A DNA stretch of 64,000 nt from Flavobacterium alkalisoli (GTDB lineage Bacteria; Bacteroidota; Bacteroidia; Flavobacteriales; Flavobacteriaceae): NCBI RefSeq assembly GCF_008000935.1, contig NZ_CP042831.1, positions 1,798,001 to 1,862,000 of the forward strand, read 5' to 3'. Each line of letters opens with the position of its first letter. Positions within the stretch are counted from its first letter, which is position 1. The notes beneath the pieces are model-generated. The model made no database searches. It was not told the origin of the DNA and saw nothing but the letters and a program-made list of their open reading frames with translations. A program made the translations under genes and the position numbers. Positions 34,412-42,714 of this stretch are shown in pieces.

Positions 34412-34443
34412 CATCTCTTTGATTAAAACTAACAGTTAAAACT

Positions 34444-35397
34444 ATGTCTGATTCTATCGAAAAAATAAAATGTCTTATTATAGGTTCAGGTCCTGCAGGT
34501 TACACTGCTGCTATCTATGCAGCAAGGGCCGATATGACCCCAGTATTATATACCGGTATGGAACCGGGAGGCCAGCTAACTACAACTACCGAGGTTGATA
34601 ACTTTCCGGGATATCCTGAAGGTATTGACGGACCAACAATGATGGTGCAGCTGCAACAGCAGGCTGAGCGTTTTGGTACTCAGGTACGTATTGGAATGGC
34701 TACAGCAGTTGAATTTAGCAAAGAAGCCGGAGGATGGCATAAGGTTACTATTGATAATAATAAAGAAGTTCATGCACAAACTGTAATTATTTCTACAGGT
34801 GCTACGGCAAAATATCTTGGATTACCAAGTGAGCAACGCCTTAGAGGCGGAGGAGTTTCTGCTTGTGCAGTATGTGACGGTTTCTTCTACAGAGGTCAGG
34901 ATGTTGCTATAGTTGGAGCAGGGGATACTGCTGCAGAAGAGGCAACTTACCTTGCTAACATCTGTAAAAATGTTACCATGCTGGTAAGAAAAGATTTCAT
35001 GAGAGCTTCTAAAGCTATGCAGCACCGTGTGGAGAACACTCCTAACCTAAAAGTGCTTTATAATACAGAAGTTGATGAGGTTATTGGTGATCAGGTTGTA
35101 GAAGGACTTAGAATGGTTAATAACCAGACAGGAGAGAAATCTGAAATTGCCATTACGGGACTTTTTATCGCTATTGGACACAAACCTAATACCGATATCT
35201 TTAAAGGTCAGTTGGATATGGATGAGACAGGTTACCTTATCACTCAGGGTAAGAGTACAAAAACTAACATTCCTGGTGTATTTGCTTCGGGAGATGTACA
35301 GGATAAAGAGTACAGGCAGGCAATTACTGCAGCGGGTTCAGGCTGTATGGCTGCGCTTGATGCAGAACGCTACCTTGCTACTTTAGAGAGTCATTAA
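34444..35397 (+). CDS. trxB: Thioredoxin-disulfide reductase
   Basis: A 317-residue FAD/NADPH flavoenzyme that keeps thioredoxin reduced. FAD motif GSGPAGYTAAIYAARA at about 15-30, redox-active C141-A-V-C144 (SACAVCDGFF), NADPH motif VGAGDTAAEEATYL at about 157-170, and the C-terminal FAD contact FASGDVQDKEYRQAITAAGSGCMAALDAERYL. Length and layout are those of low-molecular-weight TrxB. Monocistronic, between tRNA-Pro and a convergent GIN-domain gene. Confidence 0.97.
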   Translation: MSDSIEKIKCLIIGSGPAGYTAAIYAARADMTPVLYTGMEPGGQLTTTTEVDNFPGYPEGIDGPTMMVQLQQQAERFGTQVRIGMATAVEFSKEAGGWHKVTIDNNKEVHAQTVIISTGATAKYLGLPSEQRLRGGGVSACAVCDGFFYRGQDVAIVGAGDTAAEEATYLANICKNVTMLVRKDFMRASKAMQHRVENTPNLKVLYNTEVDEVIGDQVVEGLRMVNNQTGEKSEIAITGLFIAIGHKPNTDIFKGQLDMDETGYLITQGKSTKTNIPGVFASGDVQDKEYRQAITAAGSGCMAALDAERYLATLESH

Positions 35398-35414
35398 TAA
35401 CTCTAAGTTTAGAT

Positions 35415-35446
35415 AAAAAAAGCAGTGCGTGAGCACTGCTTTTTTT
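35415..35446. terminator. Bidirectional terminator
   Basis: AAGCAGTGC and GCACTGCTT pair around GTGA, flanked by A and T tracts, between the convergent trxB and GIN-domain genes. Confidence 0.85.
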
Positions 35447-35463
35447 ATTGATATAAATTTCTT

Positions 35464-36300
35464 TTAGATTTCTTTTTTAGAGATAACTGCGCTGTCAGCA
35501 AAAGTTTTTACTTCTATTTTGGCATCGCCATAAAAACCAACTGCTGCTTTACCCGAAGCTGAAATAACAGCTGTTTCTGCCGCCATAACATTACTGTTAG
35601 AGTACCCCTCTGCTACGAGTTCAAGGTTTTTTACGGTAAATTTATGTCCGGTAAAAGAGGCGCTGTTATCTACTCTCAATAACGCCTCAGGAGAATCTCC
35701 TTCTATAACCGCTACACTTTCCTGATATAAGTCGAATTTGGCCGACCCCGTAGCAACTACTAACGCTTTTAGGTTTGCCTTTTTGCTTAATTCAAAAGAT
35801 CCTGTTTCTCCCTTAAAGTTTATTTCAGCCTTAGTTTTATCATTAAGATAAAGGCTAAAGGTATTTGCCCTTACATTAAGGTATGATTTTGAATAATCAA
35901 AGTTTTTAATGGTAATGGTATCCGCTTCTAAATCGGCCAGGGCATTAATAACGGTCTCATGCCTTGCTATAATGTTTTTAAGGCTTGGGGTATAAGTCAC
36001 CCTTACGGTAAACTTATCAAAACGGCTTACATCTTTAGAGGTATATATCCTTAAAGTACTTCCGTTAACATCGGTTTGTATGGCATCGTGAAGGTTATCG
36101 TCTGCTTCGATCTCAATTCCCTCTCCGGCACCTTTAACCAAAAAGATTTCAATATTGTCTTCTACCTCCAGATTTTCAAAAGATGCTATTTCACGTTGAG
36201 TAACAGTAACGATTTTAGATCCTTTAATTTTCTCTTTTTTTTGTGCAAATGCTGCGGTACTAAGCAGTAAGGTTAATACTATTATAAAATACTTTTTCAT
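35464..36300 (-). CDS. GIN-domain (DUF2807) exported protein
   Basis: A 278-residue secreted protein, signal peptide MKKYFIIVLTLLLSTAAFA then QKKEK. The mature part carries the GIN/DUF2807 pattern (FENLEVEDNIEIFLVKGAGEGIEIEADDNLHDAIQTDVNGSTLRIYTSKD), expected to form a right-handed beta-helix. An alternative ATG two codons upstream (36306) is equally possible. Members of this family occur around PspC/PadR envelope-stress clusters in Bacteroidota, as here, but their molecular role is not known to me. A second, lipidated GIN protein lies 1 kb upstream. Confidence 0.82.
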   Translation of the reverse strand: MKKYFIIVLTLLLSTAAFAQKKEKIKGSKIVTVTQREIASFENLEVEDNIEIFLVKGAGEGIEIEADDNLHDAIQTDVNGSTLRIYTSKDVSRFDKFTVRVTYTPSLKNIIARHETVINALADLEADTITIKNFDYSKSYLNVRANTFSLYLNDKTKAEINFKGETGSFELSKKANLKALVVATGSAKFDLYQESVAVIEGDSPEALLRVDNSASFTGHKFTVKNLELVAEGYSNSNVMAAETAVISASGKAAVGFYGDAKIEVKTFADSAVISKKEI

Positions 36301-36337
36301 GTGCATTGTTTAGTAATGGTTAGCGACAAATATATAA

Positions 36338-36361
36338 AAAAAACACCGGCAAGTACCGGTG
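36338..36361 (-). terminator. Terminator of the NTF2-like gene
   Basis: CACCGG and CCGGTG pair around CAAGTA; on the minus strand eight T residues follow. Confidence 0.75.
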
Positions 36362-36378
36362 AGATAAGGTTATACAAA

Positions 36379-36861
36379 TTACTCTGTGGCTTTATGGTCA
36401 TAACTCAATATTCGCGACATTTTCCATGTTCCGTCTATAAGTAGCCATACATGAGTAAATTTTGCCGTTCCGGTTTTTTTCTCACTATTATTCTCAACCA
36501 TATAAAACTCATGTTCCCCTGTTAATATTGCCCCATAGCCCTCTAAAGGATAAACTTTAAATGTATTGGTTAACGGCTTGCGTAATACCTTTTTATTCAA
36601 GTCATTACAAATGTAATTTCGCATACTCTCAATTAATTTGTCCAGTCCTTTACTGTAGCCTGCCTTGTCGTGGTAAAACTCAAGATCTTCAGTGAAAAAG
36701 GTGCTGAACTGTTCCAAATTACAGGTATTGTACATTTCAAACGCCTTACTGTCCAGGGCAATTATTTTTTCTTTAAGCTCTTTTTGTGATTGAGGATACT
36801 TATCCTGTGCAGTCGAGATTGCAGAGGTAAGCAGGACAAAAACGATGATTATATTTTTCAT
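36379..36861 (-). CDS. Exported NTF2-like (SnoaL/DUF4440) protein
   Basis: A 160-residue protein with a signal peptide (MKNIIIVFVLLTSAISTAQ). The mature part matches the NTF2-like cone fold: ALDSKAFEMYNTCNLEQFSTFFTEDLEFYHDKAGYSKGLDKLIESM, then YGAILTGEHEFYMVENNSEKKTGTAKFTHVWLLIDGTWKMSRILSYDH. The family includes ketosteroid isomerase-like enzymes and non-catalytic binding proteins; no catalytic residues can be assigned here. It has its own terminator. Confidence 0.82.
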   Translation of the reverse strand: MKNIIIVFVLLTSAISTAQDKYPQSQKELKEKIIALDSKAFEMYNTCNLEQFSTFFTEDLEFYHDKAGYSKGLDKLIESMRNYICNDLNKKVLRKPLTNTFKVYPLEGYGAILTGEHEFYMVENNSEKKTGTAKFTHVWLLIDGTWKMSRILSYDHKATE

Positions 36862-36887
36862 TTTGATTGTTTTGATTGATTATTAAA

Positions 36888-36919
36888 CAAAAAAAACACT
36901 GTAGTCAGCAGTGTTTTTT
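36888..36919 (-). terminator. Terminator of the PadR-PspC-GIN operon
   Basis: AACACTG and CAGTGTT pair around a 7-nt loop; on the minus strand the T-tract is long. It lies just after the stop of the lipidated GIN protein. Confidence 0.75.
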
Positions 36920-36936
36920 AGAAATGGCCGGAAGGT

Positions 36937-37659
36937 TTATTCTTGTTTTACCTTACCTCCCGAAGAAGTGTTTTTATTTATTGTAGCCGGAGCGCCTGCG
37001 TATGAAACTGAAGCTCCGCTAGATGCTTCTGCATTTAGGCTGTTGGTTGGGTTTACAGTAACCGAACTTCCGCTCGATGCCTCAGCATCTGCATTGGATA
37101 CCAGTAAGTCTTTAGCGTTAAGCGTACTTCCGCTTGAAGAGTCTGCTTCCAGTTTTTGAGCCTTCCCGCTTACTTTTAAAGAGCTTCCGCTACTTGATTC
37201 TGCCGTTACGTTAACGGCTTGAATACTAACTTCAAGTTGGCTACCGCTGCTTGACGATAATCCTATGTCATTACCTTTAATGGTATTCTTGCTAATTACA
37301 TTAGCACCCGAAGAAGCAGCTATTCTTTCAATAACAGGCATAGTAACTATTACTTTTTTAGAGCTTGCTTTCTGTATACCTACATCACTGGTAATAACCA
37401 GTTCACCATTTTTAATCTTGGTAGTTATGTGCTCGTGTAAATTATCATCGGCTTCTACAACTATAGATGTTTGGCTTCCCTGTTCAATAACAACTTCAAG
37501 ACCTCTGTTACCGGATACCGAAGTGAAACTTGCATCGGCATTTCTTTGGGATGTTACGACGTTTCCGTTTCCATCAATCCCAAATCCGCAAGAGGATAAT
37601 AACAAAGCGGTAGCTATGGCTAATATGGCTTTTGTTATATGGGTTACAATTTTTGTCAT
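36937..37659 (-). CDS. GIN-domain lipoprotein with SSG-repeat beta-helix
   Basis: A 240-residue lipoprotein (MTKIVTHITKAILAIATALLLSSC, cysteine at residue 24). The GIN pattern (LEVVIEQGSQTSIVVEADDNLHEHITTKIKNGELVITSD) is followed from residue 116 by seven SSG motifs at intervals of 18-21 residues, as expected for successive rungs of a beta-helix with small residues in one corner. Third gene of the PadR-PspC-GIN operon, 25 bp after the PspC gene. Likely on the periplasmic side and possibly involved in envelope-stress sensing; the role is inference. Confidence 0.82.
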   Translation of the reverse strand: MTKIVTHITKAILAIATALLLSSCGFGIDGNGNVVTSQRNADASFTSVSGNRGLEVVIEQGSQTSIVVEADDNLHEHITTKIKNGELVITSDVGIQKASSKKVIVTMPVIERIAASSGANVISKNTIKGNDIGLSSSSGSQLEVSIQAVNVTAESSSGSSLKVSGKAQKLEADSSSGSTLNAKDLLVSNADAEASSGSSVTVNPTNSLNAEASSGASVSYAGAPATINKNTSSGGKVKQE

Positions 37660-37684
37660 GATTCTGGTTTTAGCTGGTTTTTAT

Positions 37685-39391
37685 TTATTTGTTGATTGTA
37701 TCTTTTGGCTTCTCCGTAACTTTTATATTAATGTCGGCATTGCCTTCAGATATCATTATATGACCGTGTGCCACCACATCATTATCAACGCTGTCACCGT
37801 TTTCTCCTTCAAAAGGGCAATCAAGGCACTTCAGTTCGTCTTCTACAAGCTTATACAAATGATCCTGATCATTATACGGGATATACAAAGAATAGTCGCT
37901 TCTGTGGTAATGTCTTATACTTTTGTCGGCATTTACAATTGTACCTTCCGGAATATAAACATATACTTTAACCTTTTGGTTTCTAAACTTGTTGCTAACC
38001 TCAGTTGTAATACAATTGTCTAAAGTTAAATTATTTCCTTGTAAATCAAAACTGTAGTTTATCTTTTCTGCTCTTTCCCTTGCTTCGCTTATAGAGCCGC
38101 CTTCAGCTACTTTCTCTACCTGTAGGTATGGAGTTGGGGCATCGGTTTTCATAAAATAAAGCTCAACACTATTAGAGTAAAGTAGGTTGGTACCTGTAGT
38201 ATCCTGTACAAACCTGAAGTCTGTATTCTGATCTACTGATTTGGCAAAATATTCATCATACCTAAACTTAATATTTAAAGTGTCTCTTGGTGTAAGTAAT
38301 ATTTCTTCTTTCTGCATTGTTTTACCTTCATAAGCTACTTCTGTAGCCTGTCTTATTCCAAGATATATTGAGAAGGCTACAGCAATAAGCCAGATGGCAA
38401 GCAGTGTATACTTTGTTGTATTACCTATAGGCCTTGGGTTTTCAATAAGAATTTTAAGTCCCAGAAGGAATAGGAAGAAGAAAGGTACTCCAATAGTTAT
38501 AAGGAAAAGCAAACCTAATATCCATAGCGGAGTTTCGGTATAATTGGCAATATTCATTAGTTCATGCCAAGGGCCGCCCGGTATTCCTGAAGTAAACAAT
38601 ACTGTAAAGAAAAATATGATAAGGCTACCCAGTGTAATGGCTGCAAAAATTGTTATTAGCGCACCAATTACCTTAGAGATTGCTTTAAAAATTGCAAGAA
38701 ATACACTACCGATGCCACTGCCAATTCTTTCGGCACCAGTTTTTGCATCGTTTCCCAACTTGTTGTAATCTACGTTTTGAAATTTTGAGGAAATATTGTC
38801 GATTTCCTCACGAACCTTTTTTTCAATATTGGTGATGTTTATGGGTTCGCCGGTCATCTCAAGCTTTTCTGTAGTTGTAATTGCTTTTGGGATAAGTATC
38901 CATAAAAGCAGGTAGACAAAAATACTTGTGCCAAATGAAATGAAAAGTGTTATTATAAAGATGATTCTCACCCATAAAGGATCTATCCTGAAGTAATGTG
39001 CAACACCCGCACACACGCCTCCTATCATGCCGCGGTCACCATCTCTGTAAAACTTTTTGGTTTTGGTGTAGCCCGGTGCAAAATAGGTTTGTGAAGAAGA
39101 ACTGTAAGAACTGCTTCCTGTTGTTTCTTCATCTATTTTATAATCTTCAGGCTGACCCATTATAGCAATAATATCGTCAATTTCTCTAATGCTCACAACC
39201 TGTTTGTCATTTTTAAGTTTTTCTGACAAAAGCTCTGCAATCCTGCCTTCGATGTCGTTCATTATCTCTTCTTTTCCATCTGGAGTAAGTGAGCGTTTTA
39301 TAGCATCAAAATAGCGGGTTAACTTTTGATAGGCGTCTTCGTCTATATGAAAGAAAAAACCTCCTAAATTTATACTTACTGTTTTGTTCAT
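37685..39391 (-). CDS. PspC domain-containing membrane protein
   Basis: A 568-residue protein. Cytoplasmic N-terminus (about 1-90) with INDIEGR-type helices (GKEEIMNDIEGRIAELLSEKL). The PspC domain is at about 108-170 (KFYRDGDRGMIGGVCAGVAHYFRIDPLWVRIIFI followed by a helix and LLWILIPKA). Three or four more membrane helices lie at about 230-350, then a large extracytoplasmic domain. PspC proteins sense envelope damage. It starts 2 bp after the PadR stop and is followed by the GIN lipoprotein, so a three-gene operon controlled by PadR is probable. Confidence 0.9.
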   Translation of the reverse strand: MNKTVSINLGGFFFHIDEDAYQKLTRYFDAIKRSLTPDGKEEIMNDIEGRIAELLSEKLKNDKQVVSIREIDDIIAIMGQPEDYKIDEETTGSSSYSSSSQTYFAPGYTKTKKFYRDGDRGMIGGVCAGVAHYFRIDPLWVRIIFIITLFISFGTSIFVYLLLWILIPKAITTTEKLEMTGEPINITNIEKKVREEIDNISSKFQNVDYNKLGNDAKTGAERIGSGIGSVFLAIFKAISKVIGALITIFAAITLGSLIIFFFTVLFTSGIPGGPWHELMNIANYTETPLWILGLLFLITIGVPFFFLFLLGLKILIENPRPIGNTTKYTLLAIWLIAVAFSIYLGIRQATEVAYEGKTMQKEEILLTPRDTLNIKFRYDEYFAKSVDQNTDFRFVQDTTGTNLLYSNSVELYFMKTDAPTPYLQVEKVAEGGSISEARERAEKINYSFDLQGNNLTLDNCITTEVSNKFRNQKVKVYVYIPEGTIVNADKSIRHYHRSDYSLYIPYNDQDHLYKLVEDELKCLDCPFEGENGDSVDNDVVAHGHIMISEGNADINIKVTEKPKDTINK

Positions 39392-39393
39392 GG

Positions 39394-39726
39394 CTATGAG
39401 TTTTGACTTGTTATAATGTTTACTGCGTCGGACAATTCTGTCCAGGTGATACTTAATTCTTTTAAAAATTCTTTTCCTTCATCGGTAAGCCCGTAATATT
39501 TTCTTGGTGGCCCCGAGGTTGATTCTTCCCAGCGATAGCTAAGAAGCCCGTCGTTTTTCAGTCTTGTAAGCAAAGGGTAAACAGTACCCTCTACTACCAG
39601 CAGCTTAGCGTTTTTAAGAGTATCCAGAATTTCTGATGTGTAGGCATCCTTTTCCTTTAAAACTGAAAGGATGCAAAATTCCAATACCCCTTTACGCATT
39701 TGCGCCTTTGTGTTTTCAATGTTCAT
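39394..39726 (-). CDS. PadR family transcriptional regulator
   Basis: A 110-residue winged-helix regulator: MRKGVLEFCILSVLKEKDAYTSEILDTL, then VVEGTVYPLLTRLKNDGLLSYRWEESTSGPPRKYYGLTDEGKEFLKEL, the diagnostic PadR segment. No effector domain, as in the short PadR subfamily. First gene of the operon with PspC and the GIN lipoprotein, and thus likely an autorepressor of that operon. Effector unknown. Confidence 0.94.
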   Translation of the reverse strand: MNIENTKAQMRKGVLEFCILSVLKEKDAYTSEILDTLKNAKLLVVEGTVYPLLTRLKNDGLLSYRWEESTSGPPRKYYGLTDEGKEFLKELSITWTELSDAVNIITSQNS

Positions 39727-39761
39727 AAGACTCTTTTGTTTTTAATTGAACTGTTCATTTT

Positions 39762-39792
39762 TTGATTGATGATTGATGATTGATGATGATTG
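39762..39792. repeat. TGATTGA-type short tandem repeat
   Basis: Four or five overlapping copies of a GATTGAT/GATGAT unit in the leader of the PadR gene, continuing loosely to 39808. Too short and too close-packed for a CRISPR. Similar shorter runs lie before the NTF2-like gene (about 36865-36885) and the S9 peptidase gene (about 15122-15145). Confidence 0.6.
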
Positions 39793-39811
39793 AAATGGCT
39801 GATTGATTTGT

Positions 39812-40264
39812 TTATTTTATAAATTTTATGGTGAATGGATAATTGTAATTTTCTCCATTACTGTTTTTTACTGAGGCATATATTATTAAAAAGAACTCAA
39901 CAAATTTTAAAGTAATGAACAGAACAGCTGCTATTATGGCAATTGCGGCGATGCCTGATATCCTGCCTGTTGTAAATTGTTGTTCCATATTGTTAAATGC
40001 ATCTATAGAGTTAAAATCCATTCCGCTAAACACTGTATAAAGCAATAGTGGTACAGCTATGATAACTAATAGTAGCGAGTACACTAAAAGGCTAAGCTGA
40101 AAATTAATGATTTGCTTTCCGTTATAGTCTACAAATTTAGATTCCTGTTTTTTAATACTCCATATTATTACCGGAAAAATAAAATTTCCAAGAGGTATAA
40201 AGTACTGTGTGTAAGCGCTAAGCTGCATCAGTATGGCTGTATTTCGGTTTGCTGTGGTTTCCAT
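39812..40264 (-). CDS. DUF4870 domain-containing membrane protein
   Basis: A 150-residue protein with three or four membrane helices (LSAYTQYFIPLGNFIFPVIIW, FQLSLLVYSLLLVIIAVPLLLY, AIAAIAIIAAVLFITLKFVEFFLIIY). The core YFIPLGNFIFPVIIWSIKKQESKFVDYNGKQIINFQ is typical of DUF4870 (Tic20-like). Function is not established. It lies 85 bp upstream of PadR on the same strand, separated by the short repeat, and could belong to the same transcript. Confidence 0.85.
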   Translation of the reverse strand: METTANRNTAILMQLSAYTQYFIPLGNFIFPVIIWSIKKQESKFVDYNGKQIINFQLSLLVYSLLLVIIAVPLLLYTVFSGMDFNSIDAFNNMEQQFTTGRISGIAAIAIIAAVLFITLKFVEFFLIIYASVKNSNGENYNYPFTIKFIK

Positions 40265-40414
40265 AGTATATTGGTATGTCAGTTAATATTCTATGCAAAT
40301 ATATTTCTTTTAAAAGGTATTATGCAATACAAAGTACTTAAATTTAACAAAATTTTAACAAAAATAATTCTATGCAATCATAGCAATTAAATTGTTATAT
40401 TAGCATGAAAACCA

Positions 40415-40873
40415 ATGACTATGCGCTTTACACCATCAAAACTTAATTCGTTTTTGTTTTTAAAATTACCTTCGGCTTATATATGCGGGGTAAGGGTAAA
40501 ACAAATAACTACAGAGCAATGTATTGTTACAGTTAAACATCGCTGGATTAATCAAAACCCGTTTAATTCTATGTATTTTGCCGTTCAGGCAATGGCTGCC
40601 GAATTAACTACGGGGGCTTTAGTTATGTACCATATTAAAGAGAGCAGTAAAAAGATCTCTATGCTTGTAGCTAACAATAAAGGAAACTTTACTAAAAAGG
40701 CGAAGGGAAGGATAACTTTTGTTAGTAATGATGGGCATGTTATTAAAAATGCTATAGAAAGAGCCATAGAAACAGGTGAAGGACAAACCTTTTGGATGAA
40801 ATCTATAGGTAAGGATGAGGCCGGAGACCAGGTTTCTCAAATGGAATTTGAATGGAGTATTAAGGTGAAATAG
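40415..40873 (+). CDS. DUF4442 hotdog-fold protein
   Basis: A 152-residue cytoplasmic protein. VKHRWINQNPFNSMYFAVQAMAAELTTGALVMYHI and the C-terminal strand pattern fit DUF4442, a hotdog-fold family related to acyl-CoA thioesterases such as PaaI. Asn/Glu residues in the helix (NPFNSMYFAVQAMAAE) lie where thioesterases carry catalytic acidic residues, but activity is unproven. Two ATGs (40415 and 40421) are possible starts. Confidence 0.8.
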   Translation: MTMRFTPSKLNSFLFLKLPSAYICGVRVKQITTEQCIVTVKHRWINQNPFNSMYFAVQAMAAELTTGALVMYHIKESSKKISMLVANNKGNFTKKAKGRITFVSNDGHVIKNAIERAIETGEGQTFWMKSIGKDEAGDQVSQMEFEWSIKVK

Positions 40874-40944
40874 TTTTGTAAGTATAAAATCACAAAATTC
40901 AGTTAAAGCGCTTATGTTTAACTAATATTTACATAACTTGGTTT

Positions 40945-40952
40945 TAACTTTG
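40945..40952 (+). promoter_or_regulatory. -7 box of the TIGR01777 gene
   Basis: TAACTTTG matches TAnnTTTG, 13 bp before the ATG at 40966. Confidence 0.5.
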
Positions 40953-40965
40953 ATAAAAAAGAGGT

Positions 40966-41871
40966 ATGAAAGTTTTGATCACCGGCGCTACCGGGCTTGT
41001 GGGAGGTGAATTGGTATCCCTTCTTCTAAAAAACGGTATTCAAATAAACTATCTGACGACATCACAAAAAAAAATACAAAAACAGGATTTGTATAATGGT
41101 TTTTATTGGGATCCTGAAAAAGGTATTATTGATGAAAGCTGCATTGACGAAGTTGATGTTGTTATACATTTAGCAGGCGCACCTATTGCCAAACGTTGGA
41201 CAAAAGAATATAAAGAAGAAATACTGGAAAGCAGGACTCTTTCAACAAATGTGCTTTACAACCTGATTAAAAGTAAAGAAAACAGGGTTCATCAGCTCAT
41301 TAGTGCTTCCGCAATAGGTATTTACCCTGATAGTCTGGAGAAGGTTTATTCAGAAGATAGTAATGAGGTTGACAATTCTTTCATCGGGAATGTTGTAGAG
41401 AAATGGGAAGAAGCTGTAGATAGCTTTTCGCGTTTGGGCATAAGGGTAGCTAAAGTAAGAACCGGTCTTGTGCTTTCGGGTAAAGGAGGTATGCTTGCAG
41501 AAATTGCCAAGCCTGTTCGTTATGGTATGGGTTCGGCTTTTGGTTCAGGCAATCAAATGCAGTCCTGGATTGATATAGAAGATCTTGTAGATATATATTA
41601 TTATATACTTAATAATGAACTTGAAGGGGTTTATAATGCAGTAGCTCCTTATCCGGTTTCTCAAAATGAACTGGTTAAGTGTGTAGCTAAAGTTTTAAAC
41701 AAGCCTTACTTTATGCCTAATATCCCAAAATTTGCAATGGAGTTAATATTGGGAGAAATGCATATGCTGCTTTTTACCAGTCAAAATGTTAGCGCCAAAA
41801 AAATAATAGGGCAGGGGTATCAGTTTAAATACCTTTCTCTTGAAAAAGCACTTGAAAACGAATTGAAATAA
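40966..41871 (+). CDS. TIGR01777 family SDR oxidoreductase (epimerase-like)
   Basis: A 301-residue extended SDR: VLITGATGLVGGELVSLLL binds NAD(P), followed by VVIHLAGAPIAKRWTKEYKEEILESR (a signature of TIGR01777/YfcH), SASAIGIYPDS in the active-site region, and MQSWIDIEDLVDIYYYIL. The C-terminal DUF1731-like segment is partly present (NKPYFMPNIPKFAMELILGEM). Enzymatic role undefined in the family. Monocistronic, with a shared terminator downstream. Confidence 0.92.
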   Translation: MKVLITGATGLVGGELVSLLLKNGIQINYLTTSQKKIQKQDLYNGFYWDPEKGIIDESCIDEVDVVIHLAGAPIAKRWTKEYKEEILESRTLSTNVLYNLIKSKENRVHQLISASAIGIYPDSLEKVYSEDSNEVDNSFIGNVVEKWEEAVDSFSRLGIRVAKVRTGLVLSGKGGMLAEIAKPVRYGMGSAFGSGNQMQSWIDIEDLVDIYYYILNNELEGVYNAVAPYPVSQNELVKCVAKVLNKPYFMPNIPKFAMELILGEMHMLLFTSQNVSAKKIIGQGYQFKYLSLEKALENELK

Positions 41872-41897
41872 AAATCCCCGCATTAGCGGGGATTTTG
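41870..41897. terminator. Bidirectional terminator
   Basis: AAAATCCCCGC and GCGGGGATTTT pair around ATTA between the convergent SDR and YceI genes. Confidence 0.85.
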
Positions 41898-41916
41898 TTC
41901 TTTATAAAGATAAAGA

Positions 41917-42588
41917 TTACTTAGTAGCTTTTATGTTTACTTTAAGTTCAATCTCATCATCAACATATTTATCTCCTAAGTTGTCAAAAATACTTTTAGA
42001 AGAATAGTTTACACTCCATAAAGTTCTGTTTATCTTAAAGTTTTCACTTGTAAGGGTAACAGCTTCCGGAGTAACTGTAACAGTTGCAGGGAATTTAATG
42101 TTTTTAGTTGTTTCTTTTAGTGTAAGATTACCTTCAACCATAGTTTTTCCTGCTTCCTGAGTAATTCCTGTAATTTCAAAAGTACCTGTAGGGTATTTTT
42201 TTACGTTAAAGAAATGATCGGCAGTATCTTCTTTACCTAAACCTTTAAGGTGAGCCTCAAGATCTTCTTTACCATTTCCTGCCTCAAGGTCAGTTACGGT
42301 AATAGAGTTCATGTCTATAACAAATTTTCCTGATTCTACTGAATCATTCTTTACAGAGAATTCACCTTCAGAAAGGTTTATTGTACCTGTGTGTTTTCCT
42401 GTAGGTTTAGAACCTGTCCAGTCAATTGTAGATTCAGTAGTGTTAACTGTGTACTTTACAGCTTCTGCACTTGCTTCTGCAGCTTCAGTAGCGTCAGTTG
42501 TTTCAGCATTTTCTGTGTTGTCTTTTTTACATGAAACCGTAAATGCAAGCGAAGCGCAAAGCATAAGAATGGTAAGTTTGTTTTTCAT
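41917..42588 (-). CDS. YceI family lipoprotein
   Basis: A 223-residue lipoprotein (MKNKLTILMLCASLAFTVSC; cysteine at residue 20), a linker rich in Thr, Glu and Ala (about 24-45), then a YceI lipocalin-like barrel (YTVNTTESTIDWTGSKPTGKHTGTINLSEGEF, DHFFNVKKYPTGTFEITGI, NLTLKETTKNIKFPATVTV). YceI proteins bind polyisoprenoid-type lipids. The SKPTGKHTG segment is typical of the Bacteroidota branch. Monocistronic, divergent from grpE. Confidence 0.92.
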   Translation of the reverse strand: MKNKLTILMLCASLAFTVSCKKDNTENAETTDATEAAEASAEAVKYTVNTTESTIDWTGSKPTGKHTGTINLSEGEFSVKNDSVESGKFVIDMNSITVTDLEAGNGKEDLEAHLKGLGKEDTADHFFNVKKYPTGTFEITGITQEAGKTMVEGNLTLKETTKNIKFPATVTVTPEAVTLTSENFKINRTLWSVNYSSKSIFDNLGDKYVDDEIELKVNIKATK

Positions 42589-42656
42589 ATTAGTTTTATT
42601 ATTAATGAATATTGATTACAAATCTAAAATAAAAACCTTAAAAATAAACGTGACAA

Positions 42657-42689
42657 TTTGACATTTTATCGGATTTGGCAATACATTTG
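42657..42689 (+). promoter_or_regulatory. grpE-dnaJ promoter
   Basis: TTTG (42657-42660) and TACATTTG (42682-42689) are separated by 21 bp, 25 bp upstream of the grpE ATG. No CIRCE element (the HrcA operator) was seen here. Confidence 0.65.
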
Positions 42690-42714
42690 CACTCGGTTTT
42701 CCACACTAGAAATA

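Noticed and set aside
37265..38023. A 252-residue hydrophobic plus-strand frame
   Set aside because: Lies antisense across the GIN lipoprotein and the PspC gene, which both have clear family support and operon spacing.
39762..39808. Possible CRISPR or direct-repeat array
   Set aside because: The units are 7-10 bp without spacers; it is a short tandem repeat. No CRISPR array or cas gene is present in the window.
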